Positions 52,173 through 61,157 of a DNA stretch of 64,000 bases are shown here, piece by piece. Position 1 is the stretch's first letter. Each line of letters starts with the position of its first letter. Where the stretch lies: the NCBI GenBank assembly GCA_965226185.1, contig CBDDCT010000006.1:992001-1056000 (forward strand), read 5' to 3'. This stretch comes from CBDCYS01 sp965226185 (lineage in GTDB: Bacteria; Acidobacteriota; Terriglobia; Bryobacterales; UBA6623). The notes beneath the pieces are model-generated. The model was not told the origin of the DNA and made no database searches. It was given only the letters and a program-made list of their open reading frames with translations. A program made the translations under genes and the position numbers.

Positions 52173-52283
52173 AACAGAGCCGCGCCCGCAAGGGTGCGGT
52201 CGAGTCAGGCAGTGACCGCATTCCGATGAGAAGCCCGATGAGCCGATTACTCTCGACCGCACCCTTGCGGGCGCGGCTCTGTT
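52173..52283. repeat. 111-bp palindromic intergenic repeat, copy 2
   Basis: Perfect 29-bp arms (starting aacagagccgcgcccg) enclose a 53-base centre that aligns with the copy at 19284-19394, about 75% identical and with no length change. It lies 9 bp after the lactate permease stop and 4 bp before the TonB receptor stop, again between converging genes. Confidence 0.82.
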
Positions 52284-52286
52284 GAA

Positions 52287-54179
52287 TCAGCTACCCGATT
52301 CCCAAACCAGCCCTACCCGAATCAGCCTCGGGGTTCCGATCGTCGGCGTCGGCGAGAATCCAACCAAGAATGTGCGGTCGAAGGCGTTCTCGATCGCCAG
52401 CACGCCGGAGACTCCATGAGCCAGCCGCTGTTTCGCCAAGAACTGAACGGTGGCGAAGCCGGGCAGAATGAAGCGGTTGAGATCGTCTTCAAACTGCGAG
52501 GCCGAGGAGCGAATTCCGGCGCTCAGCAGGGTCTTCTCCGAGGAGTAGAGAATCTGGAATGAGCCCTGGTGGCGGGGAGTTTGAGGCATCCAGACCGAGT
52601 TGAGCTGCGAATCAACATAGAGATAAGCGCCCTCGAACCGCACCCGTTGCACGGTTTTTTGCAGCTCAATTTCCACGCCCCGGCCAACGGCCCGGCCGAG
52701 GTTATGGCGCTGTCTTAGGGGCAGCGGGTCGAGGCTGAGAGTGAGGTTTCCAATCAGGTCCTCAATCTCTTGGTAAAAAACGGTGGTGCGGAGCAGCACG
52801 CTCGGCAGGCGCCAATCGAATCCCGCGTCGACGCCCACCATCCGTTCCGGTATCAATCCGTCGTTGCCCAGAGTCGTCGTGTTGCCGACGCGAAACTGCC
52901 GGAAAAACTCATTCAACGTGGGAGAGCGAAACGAGCGGTAGGCCGACGCGCGCCAGCGCCGCGGGCCTTCCGAGAAAGCGATGCCGCCCCGCGGGCTCCA
53001 GAAGTCGTTGCCGCGGTCGCTGAAGTCGTGGCGCAGGCCTCCGTAGACGCGGGTGCGCGGCCCGACCGCGAAATCCGTTTGAACGAACGTCCCCTGCTGC
53101 CAAAGCCTCCCGCCGGGACGGCGAATGAATCCCGTGGCCGTAACGGTATCGCGGCTCATTCCTTCCGCGCGATGCGTATCAGCGCCGATGATCAGATTGG
53201 CGTTCTTCCAGCCCCGGTTCCAGACGACCGCACCCCCTGTATCTTCGGACACAACCCGCTGCAGGAGCGTCAAACGCTCAAAGCCGCGGGTCCCGTTCAC
53301 GAACGAAAAGGTGCTGCGGAGCACGCCGCGCGAATGATAGGCGGTCGCGGCAAACCCGCCCCGCTGAAAGTGCGCGCCCGTGGTGCCGATCGAGCTGGAG
53401 TTCTCCCGGAAGCGCGTTCCGTTCTGGCGCCGCTCGGCGACGGCGTTCGTCTTGAAAGTGAGCCGGTTCTTGTCGCCGAAGTAGTCGAGGCGCAGATCGC
53501 CCACCAGAAAATCAACGTCGGCTTTGCGGTCGGTCGAGCCGCGCAGATTTTCGTCAACGACGTAGTAGCCTTCCGAGCGAAGCCCGCGGACGAAAGCCGA
53601 GACTCCAAACTTACCGAACAGATTCGAATAGCCCCCGCGGGATTCCGCGATGCCGGCGCTGCCGCCTTCGGCCGCAATCCACATGCGGCGGGCTTCGGGA
53701 ATGCGGGTAAACAGCGACACCACTCCGCCCATGGCACGGTCGCCATAGGCGCTGGTGGATGCTCCTCGCGAAACTTCGACCACTTCCAGGGCGTCGGGGT
53801 TCACGCGCGACCAGTAGACCCAGCCGCCGAAGGGGTCATTGAGCGGCAGACCGTCATAGAGAACCAGCGTGCGGCCCGCGGCACTGCTTCCGATGCCCCG
53901 CAAAGAGATGCCTTGAGTGGTGGGATGAGCAACCAAACTCGATGAGCGCCGGAACAGGCTAAACCCGGGAATGTCCCGAAGGCGGTCGTCGACGTTCACG
54001 CCGGGGCGGCTTTCGAGCATCTCCGATTCCACCGCGGTTACATAACTCGACGTGGGAGCCTCGACGGTTTCCCGGACAGTGATCGAGGTTCGCAGGGGCT
54101 CGATCTCGAGATCGGGCTGCTGACCAGAAGCAAGACCGGGAACCAGCAGCGTCAAAAGAAAAAAAACAAACAGAAGCAT
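52287..54179 (-). CDS. TonB-dependent outer-membrane receptor
   Basis: 630 residues. Signal peptide MLLFVFFLLTLLVPGLASGQ. Plug domain: 'SSYVTAVESEMLESRPGVNV', 'DRLRDIPGFSLFRRSS', 'TTQGISLRGIGSSAAGRTLVLYDGLPLNDPFG' and 'VVEVSRGASTSAYGDRAMGG'. The 22-strand barrel has repeated aromatic strands and a late region 'VFYQEIEDLIGNLTLSL'. It imports a chelate or oligosaccharide driven by TonB; the ligand is unknown. It overlaps the end of the DUF58 gene by 28 bp. Confidence 0.9.
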   Translation of the reverse strand: MLLFVFFLLTLLVPGLASGQQPDLEIEPLRTSITVRETVEAPTSSYVTAVESEMLESRPGVNVDDRLRDIPGFSLFRRSSSLVAHPTTQGISLRGIGSSAAGRTLVLYDGLPLNDPFGGWVYWSRVNPDALEVVEVSRGASTSAYGDRAMGGVVSLFTRIPEARRMWIAAEGGSAGIAESRGGYSNLFGKFGVSAFVRGLRSEGYYVVDENLRGSTDRKADVDFLVGDLRLDYFGDKNRLTFKTNAVAERRQNGTRFRENSSSIGTTGAHFQRGGFAATAYHSRGVLRSTFSFVNGTRGFERLTLLQRVVSEDTGGAVVWNRGWKNANLIIGADTHRAEGMSRDTVTATGFIRRPGGRLWQQGTFVQTDFAVGPRTRVYGGLRHDFSDRGNDFWSPRGGIAFSEGPRRWRASAYRSFRSPTLNEFFRQFRVGNTTTLGNDGLIPERMVGVDAGFDWRLPSVLLRTTVFYQEIEDLIGNLTLSLDPLPLRQRHNLGRAVGRGVEIELQKTVQRVRFEGAYLYVDSQLNSVWMPQTPRHQGSFQILYSSEKTLLSAGIRSSASQFEDDLNRFILPGFATVQFLAKQRLAHGVSGVLAIENAFDRTFLVGFSPTPTIGTPRLIRVGLVWESGS

Positions 54180-55582
54180 CTTTGTGGGAGCGTGGAACTG
54201 GTTAGTGGGAGGGTGGAACTGGCGATTCTGGCAAGTCGGTTGATGCCGGCAAGGCCGTTGACCCCCTGCGAGTGTATTGACGATTGTACCGTGATTGAGT
54301 TACGGGCGGATTTTCCGCCGAAGACCGCGCGCGGCGGATTGCTGCTGTTCCCCAGGAGCCGGCCGGCGGCAGGGGCCGAGGATTCTCCTGAATGGCGGGG
54401 CTCCACCGTACTCAGGTGGCGAAGGATCTGAAACACCGCCGAGGGGTTTCCCGCGGTGGAAATCGACACGTTGCCGGACTCAAAACGGATCTCCGCCCGC
54501 AGCTCGTAAAGCCGCCAAACGACTGCCGCGCATTCTTGTACCGCGCGCTCGAAGTTGTCCTCGGCCTGGGGGCCTTCGGCTGCCGTTGAATCAAATACGA
54601 TTTCGGCTCGCAAGTGGTCGTCTTTCGTGAACTCCTTCACGAGTAGTTGCCCGGAGCGGGCCGTCGCCTTCCAGTTAACCAATCGGGCGCTGTCTCCGGG
54701 CACGGCGGGCCGAATGCGATAAAGATCGTGGCTTTCTCCGCGCCTGAGACTGGCGTGCTCGGCCACTAGCCGATTCACGATTTCTTCCACGGTTTTTGAC
54801 CGCTCGACGGACGGGTAGACCGTGATCTCACGTGCCGGACGAAGACGCGCGAGCCGCTCGACAAAACTGAAGGGGAACTTTGTTCGCAGCCAGAAGACCT
54901 CCCTTTGAAATCGCCCGCGAATAGGGAAAGTGGCCTGCACCTGAGTCGAGATCGAATGTCCCCCCGTGATCATGGGGCAGTAGATAGGGTCCACCGCCAG
55001 GCCCGAGGCCAGTCCGGGACGGTTCGACTCTTTCCGGCGGCCCGGCCCTCCACGTCGCCGGGAGCGCCGCGTTTCCGGCGCCATGGAAATCCAAATGGAG
55101 AAGGACGGCAGCAGACGTTTGAGATTCTTCAACGTCACCCGCAGGCCGAGCGGCTGCCGGGCGAAGATATGGTCCGGCAACCGGACATCGAGTTGCAGCC
55201 CGGATAGAACCAGCCGCGAGACGAAGCCAGCCAGCAACATCGCCGCCAGCAGGCAACTGAACACAAGGTACAAGAGGTTGTTGCCGGAGAACGCCGCGGC
55301 GCTCGCGACGACGATGACAACTAAAGAGTAGAAGAGCCCTTCGCGCGTAAGACGATAGCCCCAGGGAAGATGCGCCCGGCGATCAAGAATCCATTGGGCG
55401 ACATGCGGATACGAAAGGTAAACGACGTAGGAACAGATCCCCAGTGACAGCAAGCAGACGGAGATGCTAACCGCTAGATACCCCAGGCGATAAGCTTCGA
55501 AAGCTCCCAGCGCTAACAGGATGGCAGCCAGCAAGTAAGCCGATCCTTTCCAATGAGCAGGCTTCGTATTCTCTGAGGCCAC
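54152..55582 (-). CDS. DUF58-family membrane protein
   Basis: About 476 residues. Two membrane helices at about 12-35 and 38-60, plus two near residues 85-125. The signature is 'DSARLVNWKATARSGQLLVKEF', with YPSVERSKTVEEIV before it. Proteins of this family usually act with MoxR-type ATPases and VWA proteins; none adjoins here (the pair at 20680 is distant). The last residues (SSTLPLTSSTLPQRCFCLFFFF) derive from a tandem duplication and overlap the TonB receptor start, so the natural C-terminus may be shorter. Confidence 0.83.
   Translation of the reverse strand: MASENTKPAHWKGSAYLLAAILLALGAFEAYRLGYLAVSISVCLLSLGICSYVVYLSYPHVAQWILDRRAHLPWGYRLTREGLFYSLVVIVVASAAAFSGNNLLYLVFSCLLAAMLLAGFVSRLVLSGLQLDVRLPDHIFARQPLGLRVTLKNLKRLLPSFSIWISMAPETRRSRRRGGPGRRKESNRPGLASGLAVDPIYCPMITGGHSISTQVQATFPIRGRFQREVFWLRTKFPFSFVERLARLRPAREITVYPSVERSKTVEEIVNRLVAEHASLRRGESHDLYRIRPAVPGDSARLVNWKATARSGQLLVKEFTKDDHLRAEIVFDSTAAEGPQAEDNFERAVQECAAVVWRLYELRAEIRFESGNVSISTAGNPSAVFQILRHLSTVEPRHSGESSAPAAGRLLGNSSNPPRAVFGGKSARNSITVQSSIHSQGVNGLAGINRLARIASSTLPLTSSTLPQRCFCLFFFF
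54184..54225. repeat. 21-bp tandem repeat at the end of the DUF58 gene
   Basis: gtgggag(c/g)gtggaactgg occurs at 54184 and 54205, in phase with the DUF58 reading frame (SSTLPL-TSSTLP). It lies next to the start of the TonB receptor gene, so it may also touch that gene's control region. Confidence 0.6.
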
Positions 55583-55748
55583 GATCCGGGTCCCTTTCCT
55601 ATTCTCATTGATTCATTTCATGGCCGCTTGGAATTCAGCGGCACGGGAGCCATTGTTTCTTCGGTCATGATTCGGGAACTTGCTCGTCAACAAACAGCGT
55701 TGAGCCGGACCGGCTTTTTCCGTGCGGTTTCCAGCCCGCTTTTCTCAC

Positions 55749-55908
55749 CACCTGACGGCCGAAGTGCGTGAGAAGGCTGTCAGTACGAGGCGCGCGCCGC
55801 TCAGCGCCCCCACTCAACCAACGAGGCGTACTTGAACAGTACGGAGAGCACGGTGAGCAAGCGCGACAAAGTAATGGCGGCCTTATCGCGTGCTTCGGCC
55901 GTCAGGTG
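55749..55908. repeat. inverted, diverged copies of an unidentified short coding sequence
   Basis: Plus strand 55749-55786 and minus strand 55908-55870 both begin cacctgacggccgaag and match at 31 of 38 positions. Translated in the same phase they read HLTAEVREKAVST and HLTAEARDKAAIT, the minus copy running on as LSRLLTVLSVLFKYASLVEW to a stop at 55801. The minus copy abuts the intron 3' end. The family is not recognised; the rest of 55583-55748 shows nothing else. Confidence 0.5.
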
Positions 55909-55982
55909 GGCAGAGTCGAGGACGGGCGCGGGTGCTCTGGACGCCTGGGGCGTCGTGGTCCCGTTTCCCGTCCCCGCTCATC

Positions 55983-56015
<33 letters not shown>

Positions 56016-56033
56016 TCCGACCGGCTTCATCCC

Positions 56034-57353
56034 TCAAGCTGTCGCGGGCGGCGGTCCCAGGTGTATCCGGCGCAGGCGTACCACGCCCAACTTGCCAAAC
56101 ACCACCTGGTCGCTGAACTGCCGGGTGCCACGCGACGACACCTTCTTCCGCCTCCGCAAAAATCCTCGCACTCGCTCGCGCACGTGGTTGTCCACCGCCC
56201 GGTACGCCATCAACCGGGTCCCGTGGGAAAAGTAATTCGACCAGCCCGCCAACACTCGGTTGAGACGGCCTCGGACCTCCTCCCAGCGCCCCACTTCAGC
56301 CGGACGCAACACCTCGCGCACCTTCCGTCTCAGCCGCGCCACGCTCTTCCTCGACGGACTCGCTCCCAAATACCAATGACCATCCTTCTTGAAACGGTGC
56401 GGCCCGAACGTGTATCCCAGAAAGTCAAACCGCTCCTGGTTGGCCTTCACCAACTTCGTCTTCTCCTGGTTCAGGGTCAGCCCGATCCGCTCCATCGTCC
56501 GCGCGGTGAACTGCAGCGCCTCCGCCGCGCAACCGCGGCTGAGAATCACGAAGTCATCCGCGTAGTTAACGATCACGGCCCGAAACTCGCTTCCCTTCCC
56601 CGTCCGCCGCCAGTACTTCAGAAAACGGTTCATGTACAGATTGGCCAGCAGCGGGCTGATGACGCCACCTTGTGGGGTGCCGCAGCGGCTTCGCTTGCCG
56701 CCCGTCATCCGCCGTTTCCCGTTTTCATCCCGCTCTTCGACCAGCGTCTTCAGCCACCTTTTGATGACGTTTAAGACTTGCCGGTCCGAAATGCGCCGCG
56801 CCACGCACTGCAGCAGCTCGGCGTGCGGAATCGTATCAAAGTACTTCGATAAATCGGCGTCGACTACATCGGTGTAGCCTTCACACAGCAGTTGATGCAC
56901 TCTCCGGACCGCGTCGAGCGCGCTCCGTTTCGGCCGGTAGCCATAGGCCTCCGGGTCCAAGTCCGCCTCGAAGATCGGCTCGATCACCAGCTTGAGAGCG
57001 GTCTGCGCCACGCGGTCCCGAATGGTCGGAATCCCGAGCGGCCGCTGGCCGCCGCCAGGCTTGGGAATCATCACCCGCCGCACCGGCTGAGGCCGGTAGC
57101 TCTTCGAACGCAAGTCTTGTTGCAAGCTTCGCAACCACTCCGTCCAGTCCCCGGATTCGATCTGTTCAAACGTCACGCCGTCCACTCCCGGCTTGCCTCC
57201 GTTGGATTTCGCCAACCGGTAGGCGTGCTCGAGAATGTCACTGCGCCAGACCTTGTCCCACAACTGATAGAAGCGGAAGTTCGGCTCCTGCTTCGCTTTG
57301 AGATAAAGCTTCTTCCGCAGATTTCCGATCTTTTCCGGCGTTTCCAGACTCAT
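56034..57353 (-). CDS. ltrA: group II intron reverse transcriptase/maturase
   Basis: About 439 residues from ATG 57353 (MSLETPEKIGNLRKKLYLKA). The reverse-transcriptase blocks include 'GGKPGVDGVTFEQIE', 'YRPQPVRRVMIPKPGGGQRP', 'LEPEAYGYRP'-like (DPEAYGYRPKRSALDAV), VVDADLSKYFDTIPH, RCGTPQGGVISPLLANLYMN and the catalytic VNYADDFVIL. A maturase (X) domain follows. There is no HNH endonuclease domain, so mobility would use single-stranded or replication-fork targets. The frame is intact, though the intron RNA is broken by the IS. Confidence 0.93.
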   Translation of the reverse strand: MSLETPEKIGNLRKKLYLKAKQEPNFRFYQLWDKVWRSDILEHAYRLAKSNGGKPGVDGVTFEQIESGDWTEWLRSLQQDLRSKSYRPQPVRRVMIPKPGGGQRPLGIPTIRDRVAQTALKLVIEPIFEADLDPEAYGYRPKRSALDAVRRVHQLLCEGYTDVVDADLSKYFDTIPHAELLQCVARRISDRQVLNVIKRWLKTLVEERDENGKRRMTGGKRSRCGTPQGGVISPLLANLYMNRFLKYWRRTGKGSEFRAVIVNYADDFVILSRGCAAEALQFTARTMERIGLTLNQEKTKLVKANQERFDFLGYTFGPHRFKKDGHWYLGASPSRKSVARLRRKVREVLRPAEVGRWEEVRGRLNRVLAGWSNYFSHGTRLMAYRAVDNHVRERVRGFLRRRKKVSSRGTRQFSDQVVFGKLGVVRLRRIHLGPPPATA

Positions 57354-57801
57354 GCCAATCACCTGACCTGTTCTGCTTCCAAAGCGTGCCGGAAGGCAGG
57401 GCCCTTCGCTCCACCGCAGTTACCCGGCTTCTTCGCTACCATGGCCCTGTCCGACTCCCCGCCGGGTCCGCCCTCCTTTCCGAGGACGGCGGAGTTGCGA
57501 GCTCCACCCGCCGGGGTCTCCCTTCCTGCACCGCGGTCTCCCTTGGCTGACATGCCGTGCCCACTACCCCGGCGGACCGGACCGGTGCAAATGTCGGTTG
57601 CTTCCCGGTCCGTGCGGCCTTCCCCGTATCTCAGGCGGGTCGGCGTCCGCGATTTCCCTTTCGAGGCCTGCTCAGGCTTACTGCGCGTTACGGCCTGCCA
57701 GCTTGCTCGCCCGGCTTTCCCCAGACTTTGTCACGAGGCTTCCGCCTGGCCAGTTACCCGGCCAAGCCGCTCGTCAGCTTCCATGCTTACCGACAACTAC
57801 A

Positions 57802-59467
57802 CCAGGATTTCCATTTTGACCCTGGCACGGGCACAGTATACACCACGCCGCTCCGAACAACACGTCTTTCCCAGGCTGAACACTGCGCATCACCGTCACC
57901 GGTAGCCGCCAGCGCCTCGTCCCACCGTTCACAGACGTTGATTGAGCGGGTTGAACCCCGCTCCGGCCGAGCCTGTTCCCTGCAAAACGGTTTTGAGCCA
58001 AAAGCTGTTGATCCTCGCCCGGTCAAGGCTACCCGCTCGGCAGCGGCAGCGCCCAGATCCTGTGTAGCATGTCAGCGAACAGCCGCCGGTTCAGATGCCC
58101 CTCCGCCAGCAGCAACCAGTAGTAGCGGGCATGCTTGACCAGCCGCCCACCGGTCTTCATCAGCCGGTGCTGCAAGCTCGTTAGCGACCAGCTTTTGATT
58201 CGCTGCGGCAACCCCAGCCGCCGCCAGAGATTACCCAGGTTGTAGGCCAGCACGCTGAGTTGCAGGCGGACTTCGTTGGCCCGGAAACGATGGCATGACA
58301 GCCGTGTCCAGTGTGTCGCCTGTTTGCCTTCTTTGATCCACTGCTCGGCCGTCCCGCGCTTGTTGTAGAAACGCACCACTGAGCGACTTGGCAAGCTCAT
58401 GTTCGTGACGATGAAGCCAATGCGGGGAAACAGCTCACCCAGATGATGCTCGACCTTGGCGACAACCCGTCGCGCCTTCGACCAGCTCGCGGCCTGATAG
58501 CGAAAACTCTTGTAGCGCACCAAGGGCTTGCGGGAGGGCCTTCCCGGTGGACGAAACAAGATGTCTTCGATCTCCAACTCCAGGCTCCTATTGGCCGGAA
58601 TGCGAATGGCGTATTGCACTCCGCGTTCCTCGGAAGACTCATAAATCTCCGGCTTAGCAAAGGCCGCATCGCCCCGGAAGGTGACCTGTTTGGCCGCAGC
58701 CTGTTGGCGCTCGATCTCCGGCAGCAGCAACTCGTTCCAGTCCTCAGCACTGTGCACGTTGCCTGGACGCAGCTTCGCCGCCAGACAATCACCATGCTGG
58801 TTGAACAGCAATAGCGGGTGGTAGCAGACCGACTCGAAGTGCCCGTTGTAGGCACTGCCTTCCTGCTGTCCGTGAACCGGGCTCTCGGTCGAGTCCATGT
58901 CCAGCACAACGCGCTCGCAGTCGTCCGTCGTCTCAGCTTGCGCGACCAACTCGCGGTTCACCGCCATCAATCCCAGCAGATTCTCCTCACTCGCGAGCAG
59001 CCCTGTCTCGAAGCTCTGTAGCCGCGAGGTGAGCGCCCCGCCGCGATCCCAGTTCTTCTGCGAGCCGATCAAGCGAAAGGTCGGATCGGCGGATACTCGA
59101 ACAGCGTCATTGAGGTCCTCGTAGCCGGCGAGTCGGCTGTAGACCGACTGCCGCAGCAGATCGGCCAGCGGGAACTTCTTGTTCAAGCCTTGTCGCGAGT
59201 CGCTGAGATGCTCCTCGATCAGCTTGCCGAGCCCGAGCCGTTCGTCCAACTCCCGAACCAGGATCAGCCCGCCGTCGGAAGTGACACGCGATCCTTGGAA
59301 ATCGACTTTCAATAAGCCGTTGAAGCTTAGCTGGAACGGCTTGTTTTCTTTTTCACCCATTGGGTGTTGATCTCCTCAGCGCCTTGAGTGCTTTCCAACC
59401 CTCATAAATAAAGGCGTCCGAGGCCACCCGATGGTTAGCAGAATCGAAACTAAAGTGGAAATCCGGG
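57802..59467 (-). mobile_element. IS1380-family element, copy B (1666 bp) with 5-bp target duplication
   Basis: Same length and ends as copy A (ccaggatttccat at 57802, complement cccggatttccac at 59467). The direct repeat ctaca flanks it at 57797-57801 and 59468-59472, showing a simple insertion. It lies in domain I of the group II intron, on the same strand, so the intron is disrupted. Confidence 0.95.
58029..59360 (-). CDS. IS1380-family transposase (copy B)
   Basis: 443 residues, aligned end to end with copy A at 35414 without gaps. Catalytic regions are conserved: VVLDMDSTESPVHGQQ, TFRGDAAFAKPEIYE and FYNKRGTAEQWIKEGKQA. The differences are scattered substitutions (for example DPRQGSNKKFPF against DSRQGLNKKFPL). 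The start is MGEKENKPFQLSFNGLLK. It is intact and likely functional. Confidence 0.94.
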   Translation of the reverse strand: MGEKENKPFQLSFNGLLKVDFQGSRVTSDGGLILVRELDERLGLGKLIEEHLSDSRQGLNKKFPLADLLRQSVYSRLAGYEDLNDAVRVSADPTFRLIGSQKNWDRGGALTSRLQSFETGLLASEENLLGLMAVNRELVAQAETTDDCERVVLDMDSTESPVHGQQEGSAYNGHFESVCYHPLLLFNQHGDCLAAKLRPGNVHSAEDWNELLLPEIERQQAAAKQVTFRGDAAFAKPEIYESSEERGVQYAIRIPANRSLELEIEDILFRPPGRPSRKPLVRYKSFRYQAASWSKARRVVAKVEHHLGELFPRIGFIVTNMSLPSRSVVRFYNKRGTAEQWIKEGKQATHWTRLSCHRFRANEVRLQLSVLAYNLGNLWRRLGLPQRIKSWSLTSLQHRLMKTGGRLVKHARYYWLLLAEGHLNRRLFADMLHRIWALPLPSG

Positions 59468-59530
59468 CTACATAGGTGGGCTCCTTCCTCCCACAGGGTG
59501 TCCGCGCCGAAAAAGCGCACTGAGAAATGC

Positions 59531-59572
59531 GGGCTAGAGTCTGCCCAACTGCCGCTGCAGCAACTCTAGCCC
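59531..59572. repeat. stem-loop between the intron end and the sulfatase start
   Basis: gggctagagt (59531-59540) and actctagccc (59563-59572) form a perfect 10-bp stem with an inner ctgc/gcag stem. It ends four bases before the sulfatase ATG at 59577, leaving no visible ribosome site. On the minus strand it lies 10 bases upstream of the intron. Some group II introns insert after terminator-like stems; that fits but is not proven. Confidence 0.6.
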
Positions 59573-59576
59573 ACCC

Positions 59577-61007
59577 ATGAAACGACGTCATTTCATCAGA
59601 AGTCTTCCTGCCGTGCTGTTACTGGGGCTGTTGCTGATATCGATGGCCGAACCGCAACAACGTTCCGCTGACCGCCCGCCCAACATCATCTTCATCTTTG
59701 CCGACGACCTCGGCTGGGGCGACCTGGGCTGTTACGGCAATCCCGACATCAAGACGCCGAATATCGACCGGCTGGCCCGTCAGGGGACCTTGTTTTCCCA
59801 GTTCTACGTCAACTCCGGCGTCTGCTCCCCCAGCCGCACGGCGTTCATGACCGGACACTACCCGGCCCGCCATCGAATCCATGGCCACATCGCAACGGAG
59901 GAACAGAACGCCCGGCGCGGCATGCCGAACTTTCTCGATCCAGAAACCCGCACCGTCACGCGCCTGCTGCAGCAGGCCGGCTACAAGACCGGTCATTTCG
60001 GCAAATGGCACTTGGGTAGCGGCAAAGGCGCTCCCGAGCCGGGCGCCTACGGCATTGACGATCACCGCACCACATCGTCGAACGGGCCGAGCTGGCCGAA
60101 GCCTGATTACTACTGGTCAAAGCTGACCGAACTGATCGTTGATGAATCGATCCGGTTCCTTGAGGAGAACCGGACCCACCCCTTCTACCTGAACGTTTGG
60201 AGCTTGATTCCGCACGCCGTCCTTGATCCAACCGAAGAGCAGATGAAGCCGTACCGCCGCTTTGGACCCAACCGGCCCGAAAACTTGCCTTACAGGGGGA
60301 CGATGCAGATTTACTACGCCTCCGTGAGCGACCTGGACCACCAGATCGGGCGCCTGCTCGACAAGCTTGACGAGCTGGGACTCTCGGAGAACACCCTCGT
60401 CGTCTTCTCGAGTGACAACGGGCCCGAGGACATTCATGTCCGCAATGCCAGCCATAGCGCGGTTGGCTCGCCCGGACCGTTTCGCGGCCGCAAGCGGAGC
60501 CTCTACGAAGGCGGCGTGCGGACGCCGTTTATCGCCAGATGGCCGGGCCGGGTGACCGCGGGCCGGGTGGATAGCGACTCCGTCGTTACCGCGGTTGATT
60601 TTTTGCCGACCGTTTGCAAGCTCACGGGCGTGAAAATACCCGCCGATTTAAACCCTGACGGAGAAGATCTGAGTGACATCCTGCTCGGGACTTCCCGGCA
60701 ACGAAAGAAGCCGATCTTCTGGGAGTGGCGCTTCGGCATCACCGGCCATGTTTCGAACCGCAGCCCGATGCTGTCGGTTCGAGACGGCAAATACAAGCTA
60801 TTGATGAACCCGGACCGCGGCCGGGTTGAGCTGTACGACATTCCGAACGATCCTCGCGAAACACACAACTTGGCCGAGCATCGGCCAGAGGTAGTCGAGC
60901 GCTTGTCGAAAAAGCTACTGGCGTGGCGCAAGACGCTGCCGCCCGGACCGCTCGACCCCGGCGCGGGGAGCAACAGCTACCCCTGGCCAAAACCTTCCTC
61001 ACCATAA
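59577..61007 (+). CDS. secreted formylglycine sulfatase
   Basis: 476 residues. Signal peptide MKRRHFIRSLPAVLLLGLLL. Sulfatase core: PPNIIFIFADDLGWGDLGCY (metal ligands), formylglycine site C83-S-P-S-R with GHYPAR, GKWHLGS, VVFSSDNGPED and FRGRKRSLYEGGVRTPFIARWPG. The C-terminal region 'LMNPDRGRVELYDIPNDPRETHNLAEHRP' is typical of arylsulfatase A-like enzymes. The substrate is unspecified. It is intact and separate in sequence from those at 16205 and 31640. No ribosome site is visible because of the adjacent stem-loop. Confidence 0.92.
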   Translation: MKRRHFIRSLPAVLLLGLLLISMAEPQQRSADRPPNIIFIFADDLGWGDLGCYGNPDIKTPNIDRLARQGTLFSQFYVNSGVCSPSRTAFMTGHYPARHRIHGHIATEEQNARRGMPNFLDPETRTVTRLLQQAGYKTGHFGKWHLGSGKGAPEPGAYGIDDHRTTSSNGPSWPKPDYYWSKLTELIVDESIRFLEENRTHPFYLNVWSLIPHAVLDPTEEQMKPYRRFGPNRPENLPYRGTMQIYYASVSDLDHQIGRLLDKLDELGLSENTLVVFSSDNGPEDIHVRNASHSAVGSPGPFRGRKRSLYEGGVRTPFIARWPGRVTAGRVDSDSVVTAVDFLPTVCKLTGVKIPADLNPDGEDLSDILLGTSRQRKKPIFWEWRFGITGHVSNRSPMLSVRDGKYKLLMNPDRGRVELYDIPNDPRETHNLAEHRPEVVERLSKKLLAWRKTLPPGPLDPGAGSNSYPWPKPSSP

Positions 61008-61157
61008 GGCGGGCGCGCCGCAACCGCGAATGTGAGGGTGGCCGCTGTCGGATGAGCACGTCGAAGCGGCTAACCCCTCCCTCACGGTCGGGGCTCCGAG
61101 TCTGGCTCGCACATTTTCCGCACGTTTCGCGTGAATTTCAGCAGAAGTGCTGGTCGA

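Noticed and set aside
52770..53945. Plus-strand open frame opposite the TonB receptor
   Set aside because: Antisense to plug and barrel sequence; no start signal, no domain.
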